NCBI GenBank assembly: GCA_963795055.1
Contig: CAWCGJ010000018.1
Coordinates: 186,001 to 250,000 of the forward strand
DNA: 64,000 bases
Direction of reading: 5' to 3'
Origin: JASHPR01 sp963795055
GTDB taxonomy: Bacteria > Actinomycetota > Actinomycetes > Streptosporangiales > Streptosporangiaceae
Part shown: positions 44,107-52,573 of the stretch, piece by piece
How the letters are laid out: every line of letters begins with the position of its first letter
Position numbering within the stretch: position 1 is the first letter of the stretch
The notes under the pieces: generated by a model
Seen by the model: only the letters and a program-made list of their open reading frames with translations
Database searches by the model: none
What the model was told of the DNA's origin: nothing
Translations under genes and position numbers: made by a program

Positions 44107-46057
44107 CCGGGCCGTGCCCGTCCGCGCCGTGCCCGGCGGGCGGCGGGACGCCGAGCGCGGGGTTGCGGTCGAAGAACCCGGTCGGCTTCAGCGTGAACCC
44201 GCACCGGGCCACCGGCATCACCGGCCAGTCCTCCGGCCGCGGGAAATGCGTCGGCCCGAACGTGTGCCAGACCACGATGTCCGCCCCGTCGATGTCCCGG
44301 TCGCCGGCGATGAACGCGGGCAGGCCCGCCCCGCCCGGGTTCTGGTTGACGAAGTCGCCGGCCGGGTACCGCTGCGCCGGGTCGTACCGGGTCACCCACA
44401 GGTGGTTGGCGGCGAAGCCGGCCCGCGCGTGCACCGACGACGACGGGTCGGCCAGCAGCACCGGCGCCGCGTCCGGGTACAGCGTGTAGGCGGACGGCTG
44501 GCCGTACCGGTTGATCCGCTCGGTGCTGACCACCCGCCAGGTCCGCCCGCGCGAGGCGTCGGCCCGGCGCGCGGCCTGCGCCTCGCTGCGCAGCCGGGTC
44601 ACGGTCCGGGCGATGGCGTTGCCGTACGGGTTGGCCGGGCCGACCTCCAGCCCGTGCAGGTCCACCTCGTCGACCGCGTTGGCCAGGCCGTCCACGGTCA
44701 GGTCCAGCCGCGCGCTGAACAGGTGCTGGTGCACCGGCCCGCCCAGGCCGGGCGCGACCTCGGCCTGGTGCGGGTCGTCGCCGCCCGGGTAGGCGGCGGT
44801 GAACAGCGCGCCGCTCATCTTGACCTCGTGCTCGACCGTGCCGTCCAGGTAGAAGTACCAGTAGAAGCCGTAGTCGTAGTTGCCGACCGTGGCCCAGGAC
44901 GAGACGACCAGGCGGCGCTGGCGGCGGGTCTGGGCCGAGCCGTTGAAGATGTCGGTGTGCTTCCACAAGATGCCGAAGTCCTCCTCGTGGATGCAGACCG
45001 CATTGCGGATCACCTGCGGCGCGCCGAAGTCGTCGGTCATGGTCGCGTCCAGGTAGGCGATCTCGCCCAGGCAGTCGCAGCCGCGCTCCAGCGAGTTGGT
45101 CCACTTCCCGAGCAGGTACTCGCCGCAGTCGTAGTACGTCTGCCAGTACCGGAACCGCGGGTCGCCGTACGGGACGACCAGCTCGGGGATGGACGCCCGG
45201 TAGATGACCGGCCGGGCCCGCCCGGCGTCATCCAGGCTGATCTGGTGCAGGACCAGGCCCTCGCGCGCGTCGAAGCCGATCCGCATCGACCAGCCCTGCC
45301 AGCTCAGCGAGTTCCCGTCCAGGCTGAAGCTGGGCCCCTCCGGCTGGGTGATCACGATCGGCCGCAGCCCCTCGCGCAGCGGCCCGCGCACCGCCGGGTC
45401 GTCGTAGTCGCCGGACTCCTCCGGCACCGGCCGCTCGAACTCGTCGACGATCTTGAACACCTTGCGCTCGATGAGGTCGACGTACGCGATGACCCCGTCC
45501 ACCGGGTGCGCCCAGACGTAGTCGTGCTCGCGCCCCTGCCGGAACGCCAGCACCCGGACGAACCGGCGCCGCTCGTCGTCGCCCTCGTCGAACGATCCGG
45601 CGGTCTGCGGCAGGGCCCGGATCTTGGTCACGTCGGTGAACCCGCGCCGGGCCATCGCCGCCCGCCAGCCCGGATCGGCGTGCACCACCTCCTCGACCAC
45701 GCCGAATTCCTCGCTGAAGATCGGCACCTGGCCGTCGGCGGCCGTATCGAGCACGCGCCGGGAGACCACCCGGCCCTCGCCCAGCGACACCACCACGTCC
45801 GTGGACCGGCCGGTGGCCACGTCGATGAGGAACGCCCGCAGCCGCCGGTCCGGGCGCGGCCCGTCCGGCCCGGCCAGTACCTCGCCCTTGGGCGGCTCCT
45901 CCAGCCCGTAGTAGGCGAACCGGGCGGTGTCGGCGAGCAGGCCCGCGGCGGCCAGGATCTCCCGCCCGGCCAGGTACTCGGCCCCAGTGGCCGGGTCAAG
46001 CGGATGCGCCGGGGCCGCCCCGGATGCCTCGGCCCGGCTGAGCGCGGTGTCGGTCAT
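44099..46057 (-). CDS. Copper amine oxidase (primary-amine oxidase)
   Basis: The 652-residue enzyme oxidises primary amines to aldehydes with release of ammonia and hydrogen peroxide. The topaquinone precursor is Tyr394 in TVGNYDYG. Copper ligands include His443 and His445 in VHQHLF, with a third His near the C-terminus. The catalytic Asp is probably in the VAYLDLIERKV-like segment around residue 195. ATG at 46057 is chosen because the frame upstream belongs to the permease, read through a frameshift. It lies 70 bases after the permease end, across a strong hairpin. A permease, oxidase and acetyltransferase in a row indicate amine uptake and use. Confidence 0.9.
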   Translation of the reverse strand: MTDTALSRAEASGAAPAHPLDPATGAEYLAGREILAAAGLLADTARFAYYGLEEPPKGEVLAGPDGPRPDRRLRAFLIDVATGRSTDVVVSLGEGRVVSRRVLDTAADGQVPIFSEEFGVVEEVVHADPGWRAAMARRGFTDVTKIRALPQTAGSFDEGDDERRRFVRVLAFRQGREHDYVWAHPVDGVIAYVDLIERKVFKIVDEFERPVPEESGDYDDPAVRGPLREGLRPIVITQPEGPSFSLDGNSLSWQGWSMRIGFDAREGLVLHQISLDDAGRARPVIYRASIPELVVPYGDPRFRYWQTYYDCGEYLLGKWTNSLERGCDCLGEIAYLDATMTDDFGAPQVIRNAVCIHEEDFGILWKHTDIFNGSAQTRRQRRLVVSSWATVGNYDYGFYWYFYLDGTVEHEVKMSGALFTAAYPGGDDPHQAEVAPGLGGPVHQHLFSARLDLTVDGLANAVDEVDLHGLEVGPANPYGNAIARTVTRLRSEAQAARRADASRGRTWRVVSTERINRYGQPSAYTLYPDAAPVLLADPSSSVHARAGFAANHLWVTRYDPAQRYPAGDFVNQNPGGAGLPAFIAGDRDIDGADIVVWHTFGPTHFPRPEDWPVMPVARCGFTLKPTGFFDRNPALGVPPPAGHGADGHGPDG

Positions 46058-46091
46058 GCCAAACCCCCAAGAGAGTCCATAACGGGCCGGC

Positions 46092-46123
46092 CCGGCCGCA
46101 TCCGGTGCGGCCGGTCCGGCCGC
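46092..46123 (-). promoter_or_regulatory. Two competing hairpins between permease and amine oxidase genes
   Basis: CCGGCCGCA (46092-46100) pairs with TGCGGCCGG (46106-46114) around a five-base loop. An overlapping palindrome GCGGCCGG-T-CCGGCCGC spans 46107-46123. Both cannot form at once. It could set the relative expression of the two genes. Confidence 0.45.
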
Positions 46124-46127
46124 CTGC

Positions 46128-47593
46128 CTACTCGTCGGCGACGATCGAGCCGACCCGGTCGCCCAGGCCGGGGTCGCGCCTGACCAGCCAGATCGAGTAG
46201 AGGATGAACGCCACGATGAGGCCGACGGCAACCCACGGGAACCAGGTGTACGGCTGAATGGGGGGCTGGGACGGAACAGGTAGTAGATGGGGACGGCGAT
46301 CGCGACCACGCCGAGGAACGGCAGCACGATGTGCTTGATGATGCTGAACTCGGCCGGCCGGTACTTGCGGTAGTAGAACGGCAGCGCCACGTTGGCCGCG
46401 GCGTACACGAACAGGATCAGGATCGTGCCCATCGTGCTGGACTCGAAGAAGAAGGTCAGCGCGTCCAGGCTGCCGCTGCTCCCGCCGATCCAGTGGCCGA
46501 GCGCCCAGCCCAGGGTGATGGCCCCGGCGAGGGCGACGAAGGTGATGATGGCGTTGACCGGCGTGCGGCGGACCGGGTGGACCCGGCCGATCCAGTTCGG
46601 CAGCAGGCCTTCGCGCCCGGCGTTGAAGATCAGCCGGCACTGGGAGTTCACCGCGGCGATGAGCACGCCCAGGGTGGAGGTCAGCCCGGCCAGGTACGCG
46701 ATGAAGGTCAGCCAGGTCGCGACGCTGTGGGAGAGGCTGATGAACGGGATCAGGGGGGCCGTGAGCGCCGCGACGTTGTAGTGGAAGCCGGTGACCGTGG
46801 CGTAGGCCAGCAGGAGGTAGAGGACCGCCATCGCCGCGATCGACAGGAACACGGCCCGGGGCACGTTGCGCCGCGGGTTGTTGGTCTCCTCGGCCAGCGC
46901 CGCCGAGTTCTCCCAGCCGATGAACAGGTAGATGGCCAGCGGGAAGGCGAGGGCCAGGCCGTGGAAGTGGTTGGTGAGGTGGCTGGGCTGGAACGGCACG
47001 GAGCTGAGGTGGCCGCCGTTCTTGATCAGCACGGCGATGGACACGACGAGCAGCACCAGGAGCTCGAAGGCGAAGAAGAAGCCGGCCAGCCTGGTCGACA
47101 CGGCCACGCCGCGGAACATCATCACCATCGCGCCGGCGGTGAAGATGGCGGAGAAGATGATCCACGGGATGTTCGTGCCCGTGTAGTACGTGATCATGAT
47201 CGACAGGAACCCGCCGGAGATGACCAGCACCGACGAGATCGCGATGATGTAGCCGGCCCCGACCACCAGCGCGGTGGTCACCGCGGTGGTGCCGCCGAAG
47301 GTCTTGCCGATGAACGTGATGAAGCCGCCGGTGGACGGCTGGGCCCGGGAGAACTGCGACAGCGTGTTGCCGAGCAGGGCGATGGCCACGGCGGCGACGA
47401 GCACGACCAGCGGCGAGGCGAGGCCGGCGTAGATCACGATCCCCGCGAAGCCGAAGTAGAAGCTGTAGGCCGGGCCGATGTTCGCCATCGTCGAGGCGGA
47501 GATGTCCACTAGGCCGAGGGCACCGCGGTGCAGCCGTTCCGCGGATTCCGGTGCCTTGGTCTCCGAGAACGGAATGCGAGCCGCTTCGCTCAT
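46128..47593 (-). pseudogene. APC-family amino acid/amine permease, frameshifted near the 3' end
   Basis: The protein has about twelve helices and APC family motifs such as NIGPAYSFYFGFAG, FIGWENSAALAEETNNPRRN and FNAGREGLLPNWIGRVHP. ATG at 47593 is preceded by GAGGAG at a seven-base distance. After IYYLFRPS the frame is lost in a run of six G (46260-46265; C on the coding strand). One more base would give PPIQPYTWFPWVAVGLIVAF and a normal end DRVGSIVADE at 46128. The homopolymer makes a sequencing slip likely. As written, the frame runs on into the amine oxidase gene to give a false 1,166-residue fusion. An amine or amino acid is the likely substrate. Confidence 0.82.
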
Positions 47594-47692
47594 GTCCACT
47601 CCTCGTCTTCGCCGCCTGGTCGGCGGCCCTGTCTGAAATTGTGGGACGGCGGGCAGCGCATGGGAAGGGTCGCGACATACCCGTTATCAGCC

Positions 47693-47708
47693 TGGCAAGC
47701 GCTTTCCA
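47693..47708. promoter_or_regulatory. LacI-type operator before the permease gene
   Basis: TGGCAAGCGCTTTCCA is a 16-base palindrome with one mismatch, 100 bases before the permease start. It matches the site at 48893-48908 and the general LacI-family form with central CG. Confidence 0.65.
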
Positions 47709-47771
47709 GTTTGGCGCGGGCGGGTCCGGTCGCGCAAGGGTCGCCGCCCGCACCCCGCGGCTTATCCTGTG

Positions 47772-48818
47772 TCAGCCAGACGGCCGGCGGAGGAGCGTGC
47801 TGTCCCTGATGATCACCTCGCCCGGCACCGGGATCACCCGCGGCCGCTCCGGGTCGCCGTCGGTCAGGACCAGGTTCGCCGCCATCTCGCCCATCCGCCG
47901 CAGCGGCAGCCGGACGGTGGTCAGCGGCGGCGTGACGTCGCGCAGGGTCAGGATGTCGTCGAAACCCGCCACCGCGATGTCGGCCGGCACCTCCAGGCCG
48001 GCGGCACGCAGCCGGGCCAGCGCGCCGACCGCCATCACGTCGTTGGCCGCGAACACGCAGTCCGGCCGCGGCCCGCCCGCGGCCAGCACCGCGCTCATCG
48101 CCTCGTACCCGCCATCCCGGGTGAACGCCCCGTGGACGATGCTCGCCGGGTCCAGGACCGCCGGCCAGCCGGCCAGCCCGGCCCGGAAGCCCTCGGCCCG
48201 GTCCTGCGCGGTCAGCAGCCCGCGGGGGCCGGCCAGGACCGCGAACCGGCGGTGGCCCAGCGCGGCCAGGGCGCGGGCCAGGGCGTCGGCGCCCGCCGCG
48301 TTCTCCGGCATGACCGTGTCCACGCCGAGCAGAGGCTGGCCGACGCAGACCACCCGGCCGCCCTGGCGGGCGAACGCGGCGACCTCCCCGCCCAGCGCGG
48401 CCCGCGCCACGGCGTCGTCGGTCCGGCTGCCGATCAGGATGACCGCGCGGGCCCGCTGGGCGCGCATCAGCGCCACGTACTGCCGCTCGGCGGCCTCGCT
48501 CGCCGGCGTGCTGGACATGCAGACCAGCAGCTGGCTGGTGTCGGCCACGGCGATCAGCCCGGCCACGATCGAGGAGAAGTACGGGTCGGCGATGTCGTGC
48601 ACCACCACTCCGACCATGCTGCTGCGTCCGGTGGCGACCGCCCTGGCCTGCAGGTTCGCGGCGTAGCCGAGCTCGGCCACGGCCTGGTGGACCCGCTCTG
48701 CCAGCTGCGCGCCGACCCGGCGCGACCCGTCGTTCACCACCCGGGACGCGGTGGTGATCGAGACGCCCGCGCGGTCGGCGACGTCCTGCAGGGTCACCCG
48801 GGATCTCGCGTCGGTCAC
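47772..48818 (-). CDS. LacI-family transcriptional regulator 2
   Basis: The 348-residue repressor has the helix-turn-helix VTLQDVADRAGVSITTASRVVN and hinge AANLQARAVATGRSSMVGVVV, then an effector-binding domain. GTG at 48818 is preferred over 48839 because AGGAG stands eight bases before it and it gives the usual short N-terminus. Matching operators lie on both sides: before the divergent oxidoreductase operon and before the amine permease. It probably controls all three transcripts including its own. Confidence 0.9.
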   Translation of the reverse strand: MTDARSRVTLQDVADRAGVSITTASRVVNDGSRRVGAQLAERVHQAVAELGYAANLQARAVATGRSSMVGVVVHDIADPYFSSIVAGLIAVADTSQLLVCMSSTPASEAAERQYVALMRAQRARAVILIGSRTDDAVARAALGGEVAAFARQGGRVVCVGQPLLGVDTVMPENAAGADALARALAALGHRRFAVLAGPRGLLTAQDRAEGFRAGLAGWPAVLDPASIVHGAFTRDGGYEAMSAVLAAGGPRPDCVFAANDVMAVGALARLRAAGLEVPADIAVAGFDDILTLRDVTPPLTTVRLPLRRMGEMAANLVLTDGDPERPRVIPVPGEVIIRDSTLLRRPSG

Positions 48819-48892
48819 CTGGTTCGCTCCTGGCCCCACAGGGAGTCAGCGGGAATCAGCCGTTGACCCAGCATTTCAGCCCAGCCTAATCT

Positions 48893-48908
48893 TGGAAAGT
48901 GCTTTCCC
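48893..48908. promoter_or_regulatory. LacI-type operator in the divergent lacI-like 2 / oxidoreductase gap
   Basis: GGAAAGTGCTTTCC (48894-48907) is a palindrome apart from its TG centre. It lies 75 bases before the LacI-like start and 43 bases before the oxidoreductase start, so one bound repressor could block both promoters. Confidence 0.65.
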
Positions 48909-48950
48909 AGATCGGACGGCAGGCCGTGCGCCTGGCGTGAAGGGTGACCG

Positions 48951-50102
48951 ATGGCACGCAAGGTCCTGTACGTCGCCGTGAACGGTGTCACCGGGCGGAT
49001 GGGCTACCGCCAGCATCTGGTCCGGTCCCTGCTCAGCATCCGCGAGCAGGGCGGCGTGCCGCTGGCCGACGGCTCGGCCGTGTACCCCGAGCCGGTCCTG
49101 GTCGGGCGCAGCGAGATACGGCTGCGCGAGATCGCCGAACGGCACGGCCTGGCGCGCTGGTCCACCCGCCTGGACGACGTACTGGCCGACCCGGAGATCG
49201 GGGTCTACTTCGACACGCAAGTGACCAGCGCGCGCGAAGACAGCCTGGCCCGGGCCATCGCGGCCGGCAAGCACATCTACACCGAGAAGCCGGTGGCCGG
49301 CTCGCTGCACGGGGCGCTGCGCCTGGCCCGCGCGGCGCGCGAGGCGGGGGTCACCAACGGCGTCGTGCAGGACAAGCTGTTCCTGCCGGGCGTGATCAAG
49401 CTGCGGCGGCTGGTCCGGTCGGGCTTCTTCGGCCGGGTGCTGTCGGTGCGGCTGGAGTTCGGCTACTGGGTGTTCGAGGGCAACGAGATCCCCGCGCAGC
49501 GGCCATCCTGGAACTACCGCGAACAGGACGGCGGCGGGATCGTGCTGGACATGTTCCCGCACTGGCGGTACCTGCTGGAGGACCTGTTCGGCCCGGTCAC
49601 CGCGGTGTACGCGCGGCAGGCGCGGCTCATCCCGCGGCGCTGGGACGAGTCGGCGGCGCCGTACGACGTCACCGCCGACGACGCGGCCTACGCGCTGCTG
49701 GAGTTCGCCAGCGGGATGATGGCCTCGGTCAACTCGTCCTGGGCGGTCCGGGTGAACCGGCGCGAGCTGCTGGAGTTGCAGGTGGACGGGACCGACGGCA
49801 GCGCGGTCGCCGGGCTGCGCGGCTGCGCGGTCCAGCACCGGGTGTCCACGCCGCTGACGGTCTGGAATCCGGACCAGCCCGATCCGGTCGACTACCCGGC
49901 GCAGTGGACCGACATCCCGGACAACACCGCCTTCGACAACGGGTTCAAGGTGCAGTGGGAGCAGTTCCTGCGCGCCGCGGCGGAGGGCGGGCCGCTGCGC
50001 TGGGACCTCGCCGAGGGCGCCAAGGGCGTGCAGCTGGCCGAGCTGGCCCGGCAGTCCTCGGCCGAGGGCCGCCGCATCGGCGTCCCGCCGCTGGCGCTCT
50101 GA
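48951..50102 (+). CDS. Gfo/Idh/MocA-family oxidoreductase
   Basis: The 383-residue protein has an N-terminal Rossmann domain and the signature AAGKHIYTEKPVAGS, whose Glu-Lys-Pro is the family motif with the catalytic lysine. The C-terminal alpha/beta domain includes NYREQDGGGIVLDMFPHWRY, with the usual Gly-rich turn before the active-site His. Family enzymes oxidise or reduce sugars, inositols and their amino derivatives with NAD(P). It begins the operon with the DUF993 and TIM-barrel genes and is divergent from LacI regulator 2. Confidence 0.88.
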   Translation: MARKVLYVAVNGVTGRMGYRQHLVRSLLSIREQGGVPLADGSAVYPEPVLVGRSEIRLREIAERHGLARWSTRLDDVLADPEIGVYFDTQVTSAREDSLARAIAAGKHIYTEKPVAGSLHGALRLARAAREAGVTNGVVQDKLFLPGVIKLRRLVRSGFFGRVLSVRLEFGYWVFEGNEIPAQRPSWNYREQDGGGIVLDMFPHWRYLLEDLFGPVTAVYARQARLIPRRWDESAAPYDVTADDAAYALLEFASGMMASVNSSWAVRVNRRELLELQVDGTDGSAVAGLRGCAVQHRVSTPLTVWNPDQPDPVDYPAQWTDIPDNTAFDNGFKVQWEQFLRAAAEGGPLRWDLAEGAKGVQLAELARQSSAEGRRIGVPPLAL

Positions 50103-50103
50103 G

Positions 50104-51228
50104 ATGACCGCGCAGATCCGGCTGCCCGGGCGCGGGGAGCCGCTGCTCATCGCCGATCCGGGCTGGGCGCGCGGCTACCCCCCGCCCGTCTCGCGCAGCG
50201 CGTACGCGGCGGCCCACGTCGCCGCGCGGCCCGGCGGCGAGGTCGACTGGGAATCCACGATCGGCTTCCGGGACTTCCTGTGGGATTACGGGTTCGGGGT
50301 CGCGGAGGCCATGGACACCGCGCAGCGCGGCATGGGCCTGTCCTGGGAACAGGGACGAGAGCTGATCGCCCGGTCGGCCGCCCGCGCCGCCGAGCGCGGC
50401 GCCGTCATCGCCTGCGGGGCCGGCACGGACCAGCTGCCGCCCGGCCCGCATTCGCTGTCGGCGATCATCGCGGCCTACGAAGGGCAGCTGGAGCTGGTGC
50501 AGTCCGCCGGGGCCGACGTGATCCTGATGGCCAGCCGGGCGCTGGCCGCGAGCGCCCGGTCCGGCCAGGACTACCTGGACGTCTACCTGCACCTGCTGCG
50601 GCAGGCCGACCGGCCGGTGATCCTGCACTGGCTGGGGCCTGCGTTCGACCCGGCGCTGGCCGGCTACTGGGGCGCCGTGGACTTCCGGGCCGCCGCCGAC
50701 CTGGTCGTCCAGCTGGCCGAGCGCGCGGACGGGGCGGTCCGCGGGGTCAAGCTGTCGGTTCTGGACGCCCGGCGGGAGGCCGCGCTGCGGCGGCGGCTGC
50801 CGCCGGGCGTCCGGCTGTACACCGGGGACGATTTCCACTACGACGAGCTGATCCGCGGTGACGGGCGTCCCGGCGGGCACAGCGACGCGCTGCTGGGCGC
50901 GTTCGCCGCGGTCACCGCCCCGGCGGCGGCGGCGCTGCACGCCCTGGACGCCGGGGACCTGGCCGGCTACGACGCGGCCATCGGCCCGACCATGCCGCTG
51001 AGCCGGACCATCTTCGAGGCGCCCACGTTCCACTACAAGGTGGGCGTCGCCTTCTTGGCCTGGCTCAACGGCCTGCAGCCGCATTTCGCGATGCTCGGCG
51101 GCCTGGAGCGGCGGCGTGAGCCCGGGCATCTCATCCGGGTCTTCGAGCTGGCGGCCGGCGCGGGAGCGCTGCTGGAGCCCGGCCTGGCCGCCGCGCGGAT
51201 GGCCGAGTACCTGGCCGCGGCACCGTGA
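50104..51228 (+). CDS. DUF993 family (dihydrodipicolinate synthase-like TIM barrel)
   Basis: The 374-residue protein belongs to the DUF993 family, which I place near the DapA aldolases. The segments GAVIACGAGTDQL, ADVILMASRALAA and VRGVKLSVLDARREA correspond to barrel strands; the Lys of GVKLSV is a candidate Schiff-base residue, which is inference. ATG lies one base after the oxidoreductase stop, with no ribosome-binding site, so translation is probably coupled. The stop codon forms the first bases of structured repeat copy C. The reaction is unknown. Confidence 0.8.
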   Translation: MTAQIRLPGRGEPLLIADPGWARGYPPPVSRSAYAAAHVAARPGGEVDWESTIGFRDFLWDYGFGVAEAMDTAQRGMGLSWEQGRELIARSAARAAERGAVIACGAGTDQLPPGPHSLSAIIAAYEGQLELVQSAGADVILMASRALAASARSGQDYLDVYLHLLRQADRPVILHWLGPAFDPALAGYWGAVDFRAAADLVVQLAERADGAVRGVKLSVLDARREAALRRRLPPGVRLYTGDDFHYDELIRGDGRPGGHSDALLGAFAAVTAPAAAALHALDAGDLAGYDAAIGPTMPLSRTIFEAPTFHYKVGVAFLAWLNGLQPHFAMLGGLERRREPGHLIRVFELAAGAGALLEPGLAAARMAEYLAAAP

Positions 51229-51331
51229 GCGAGCCAAAGGGCGCGGCGCCGACTGGACTGAGGAGCGAGGGAGCATGCGACCGAGCGACGAGGGAAGGAG
51301 GCGCGTGAAAGCGCCCGGAGGCGAGCGAACG
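51227..51331 (+). repeat. Structured intergenic repeat (family 1), copy C
   Basis: The element begins at the DUF993 stop codon (TGAGCGAGCCAAAGGG) and ends GGAGGCGAGCG. The outer stem GGGCGC/GCGCCC (51239-51244 with 51311-51316) is kept. Arm GCGCCGAC (51246-51253) faces GGAGGCGC (51297-51304), with six pairs and two mismatches. AAGGAGG and GTG, the likely start of the next gene, both lie inside it. Confidence 0.8.
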
Positions 51332-52165
51332 GAAGAAGCCGGGCTGCGCGGGCTCTCGCTCAACCAGGCCACGGTGAAGAAGCTGACCCTGGAGCAGGCC
51401 GTCGGCCTGTGCCTGCGGCACGACATCCCGGGGATAGGCCTGTGGCGTGACCGCGTCGCCGAGCTGGGCCTGGCGCGGGCCGCCGCCGCGGTCCGCACCG
51501 CCGGGTTGCACGTGTCCAGCCTGTGCCGGGGCGGGTTCTTCACGCACGCCGACCCGCAGGCCCGGGCGGCCGCGCGGGCCGACAACCGCGCGGCGGTCGC
51601 CGAGGCGGCCGAGCTCGGGGCCGACGTGCTGGTCCTGGTGTGCGGCGGACTCGTACCGGGCAGCCGGGACCTCGGACTGGCCCGCCGCATGGTGGCCGAC
51701 GCGGTGGCCGACCTCGTCCCGGTCGCCGACCGGATGGGGGTCAGGCTCGGCGTGGAGGCGCTGCACCCGATGTTCTGCGCGGGGCGGTGCGTCCTGTCCC
51801 GGCTCGGCGACGCGCTCGACCTGGCGCGGCCGTTCCCGGCGGAGGTCGTCGGGGTCGTGGTCGACACCTACCACGTGTGGTGGGACTCCCAGCTGGCCGG
51901 CCAGATCGCCGACGCCCGCGGCCGGATCGCCTGCTTCCAGCTTGCCGACTGGATCGAGCCGCTCCCGGCCGACCCGCTGCTCGGCCGCGGCCACGTCGGC
52001 GACGGATGCATCGACCTGGCGCAGATCACGGCCCAGGTCCTGGCGGCGGGCTACGGCGGCTACGCCGAGGTGGAGATCTTCAGCCAGCAGGTGTGGGACG
52101 CGCCGCCCGACGACACCGCGGCCACCGTCCGGCGGCGGTTCCGCGAGCTGCTCGGCGGTGCCTAG
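51305..52165 (+). CDS. Sugar phosphate isomerase/epimerase-like TIM barrel protein
   Basis: The protein (about 286 residues) is of the xylose-isomerase-like AP-endonuclease-2 fold. Segments GLSLNQATVKKLTLEQAVGL, GIGLWRDRVAEL, LGVEALHPMFCAG and VGVVVDTYHVWWD carry metal-binding Glu, Asp and His of the family, and YAEVEIFSQQVW ends the barrel. Its start is unclear. GTG at 51305 and ATG at 51275 both lie in repeat copy C, and no start codon lies between the repeat and the conserved sequence. It completes a three-enzyme operon with the oxidoreductase and DUF993 protein. Confidence 0.8.
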   Translation: MKAPGGERTEEAGLRGLSLNQATVKKLTLEQAVGLCLRHDIPGIGLWRDRVAELGLARAAAAVRTAGLHVSSLCRGGFFTHADPQARAAARADNRAAVAEAAELGADVLVLVCGGLVPGSRDLGLARRMVADAVADLVPVADRMGVRLGVEALHPMFCAGRCVLSRLGDALDLARPFPAEVVGVVVDTYHVWWDSQLAGQIADARGRIACFQLADWIEPLPADPLLGRGHVGDGCIDLAQITAQVLAAGYGGYAEVEIFSQQVWDAPPDDTAATVRRRFRELLGGA

Positions 52166-52198
52166 CCGCTACTGTCCTTCCCGAGCGGCAGGTGTCCG

Positions 52199-52573
52199 CT
52201 AGCCGCTACCCTCCTCCAGCAGCAGGTGATAGCCGTTGGGGGTGCGGGCGTGCAGCACGCGGTACTTCCAGTCGGGCGCGGGGGCCATCAGCTCTTCCCG
52301 GAACGGGACGCCCGCCTCGACCAGCCGCTGCCGGGCCAGGTCGATATCGCGCACGCCGAACTGCCAGGTCAGGACGTGATCCGGGGCGCCGAAGCGGAAC
52401 CCCGGCCGGCGTTCGATGCCGAATTCGACCGATCCGTGGCCGAGCGAGGCAAAGTCCGGGTACTCGGGACCCTCATAGGTCACGTGGAAGCCCAGCCGGA
52501 TGTAAAAGTCGCGTTCGGCCGCCAGGTCGGCGACGAACAGGATCGGAATGATCCGGCTGAACAATGCCGTCAT
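52199..52573 (-). CDS. VOC (glyoxalase/bleomycin resistance-like) protein
   Basis: This small 124-residue protein contains the two beta-alpha-beta-beta-beta repeats of the VOC superfamily, including IPILFVADLAAERDFYIRLG and a C-terminal PNGYHLLLEEGSG with the family's metal Glu. ATG at 52573 is chosen because the longer frame upstream is antisense to nothing conserved and lacks VOC sequence. The substrate cannot be named. It shares its strand with the phosphotransferase gene upstream. Confidence 0.82.
   Translation of the reverse strand: MTALFSRIIPILFVADLAAERDFYIRLGFHVTYEGPEYPDFASLGHGSVEFGIERRPGFRFGAPDHVLTWQFGVRDIDLARQRLVEAGVPFREELMAPAPDWKYRVLHARTPNGYHLLLEEGSG

Noticed and set aside
44099..47599. 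A single 1,166-residue frame that looks like a permease-amine oxidase fusion
   Set aside because: The join lies in a run of six G where the permease frame is lost. The true permease C-terminus is present in another frame, and the amine oxidase has its own ATG at 46057.
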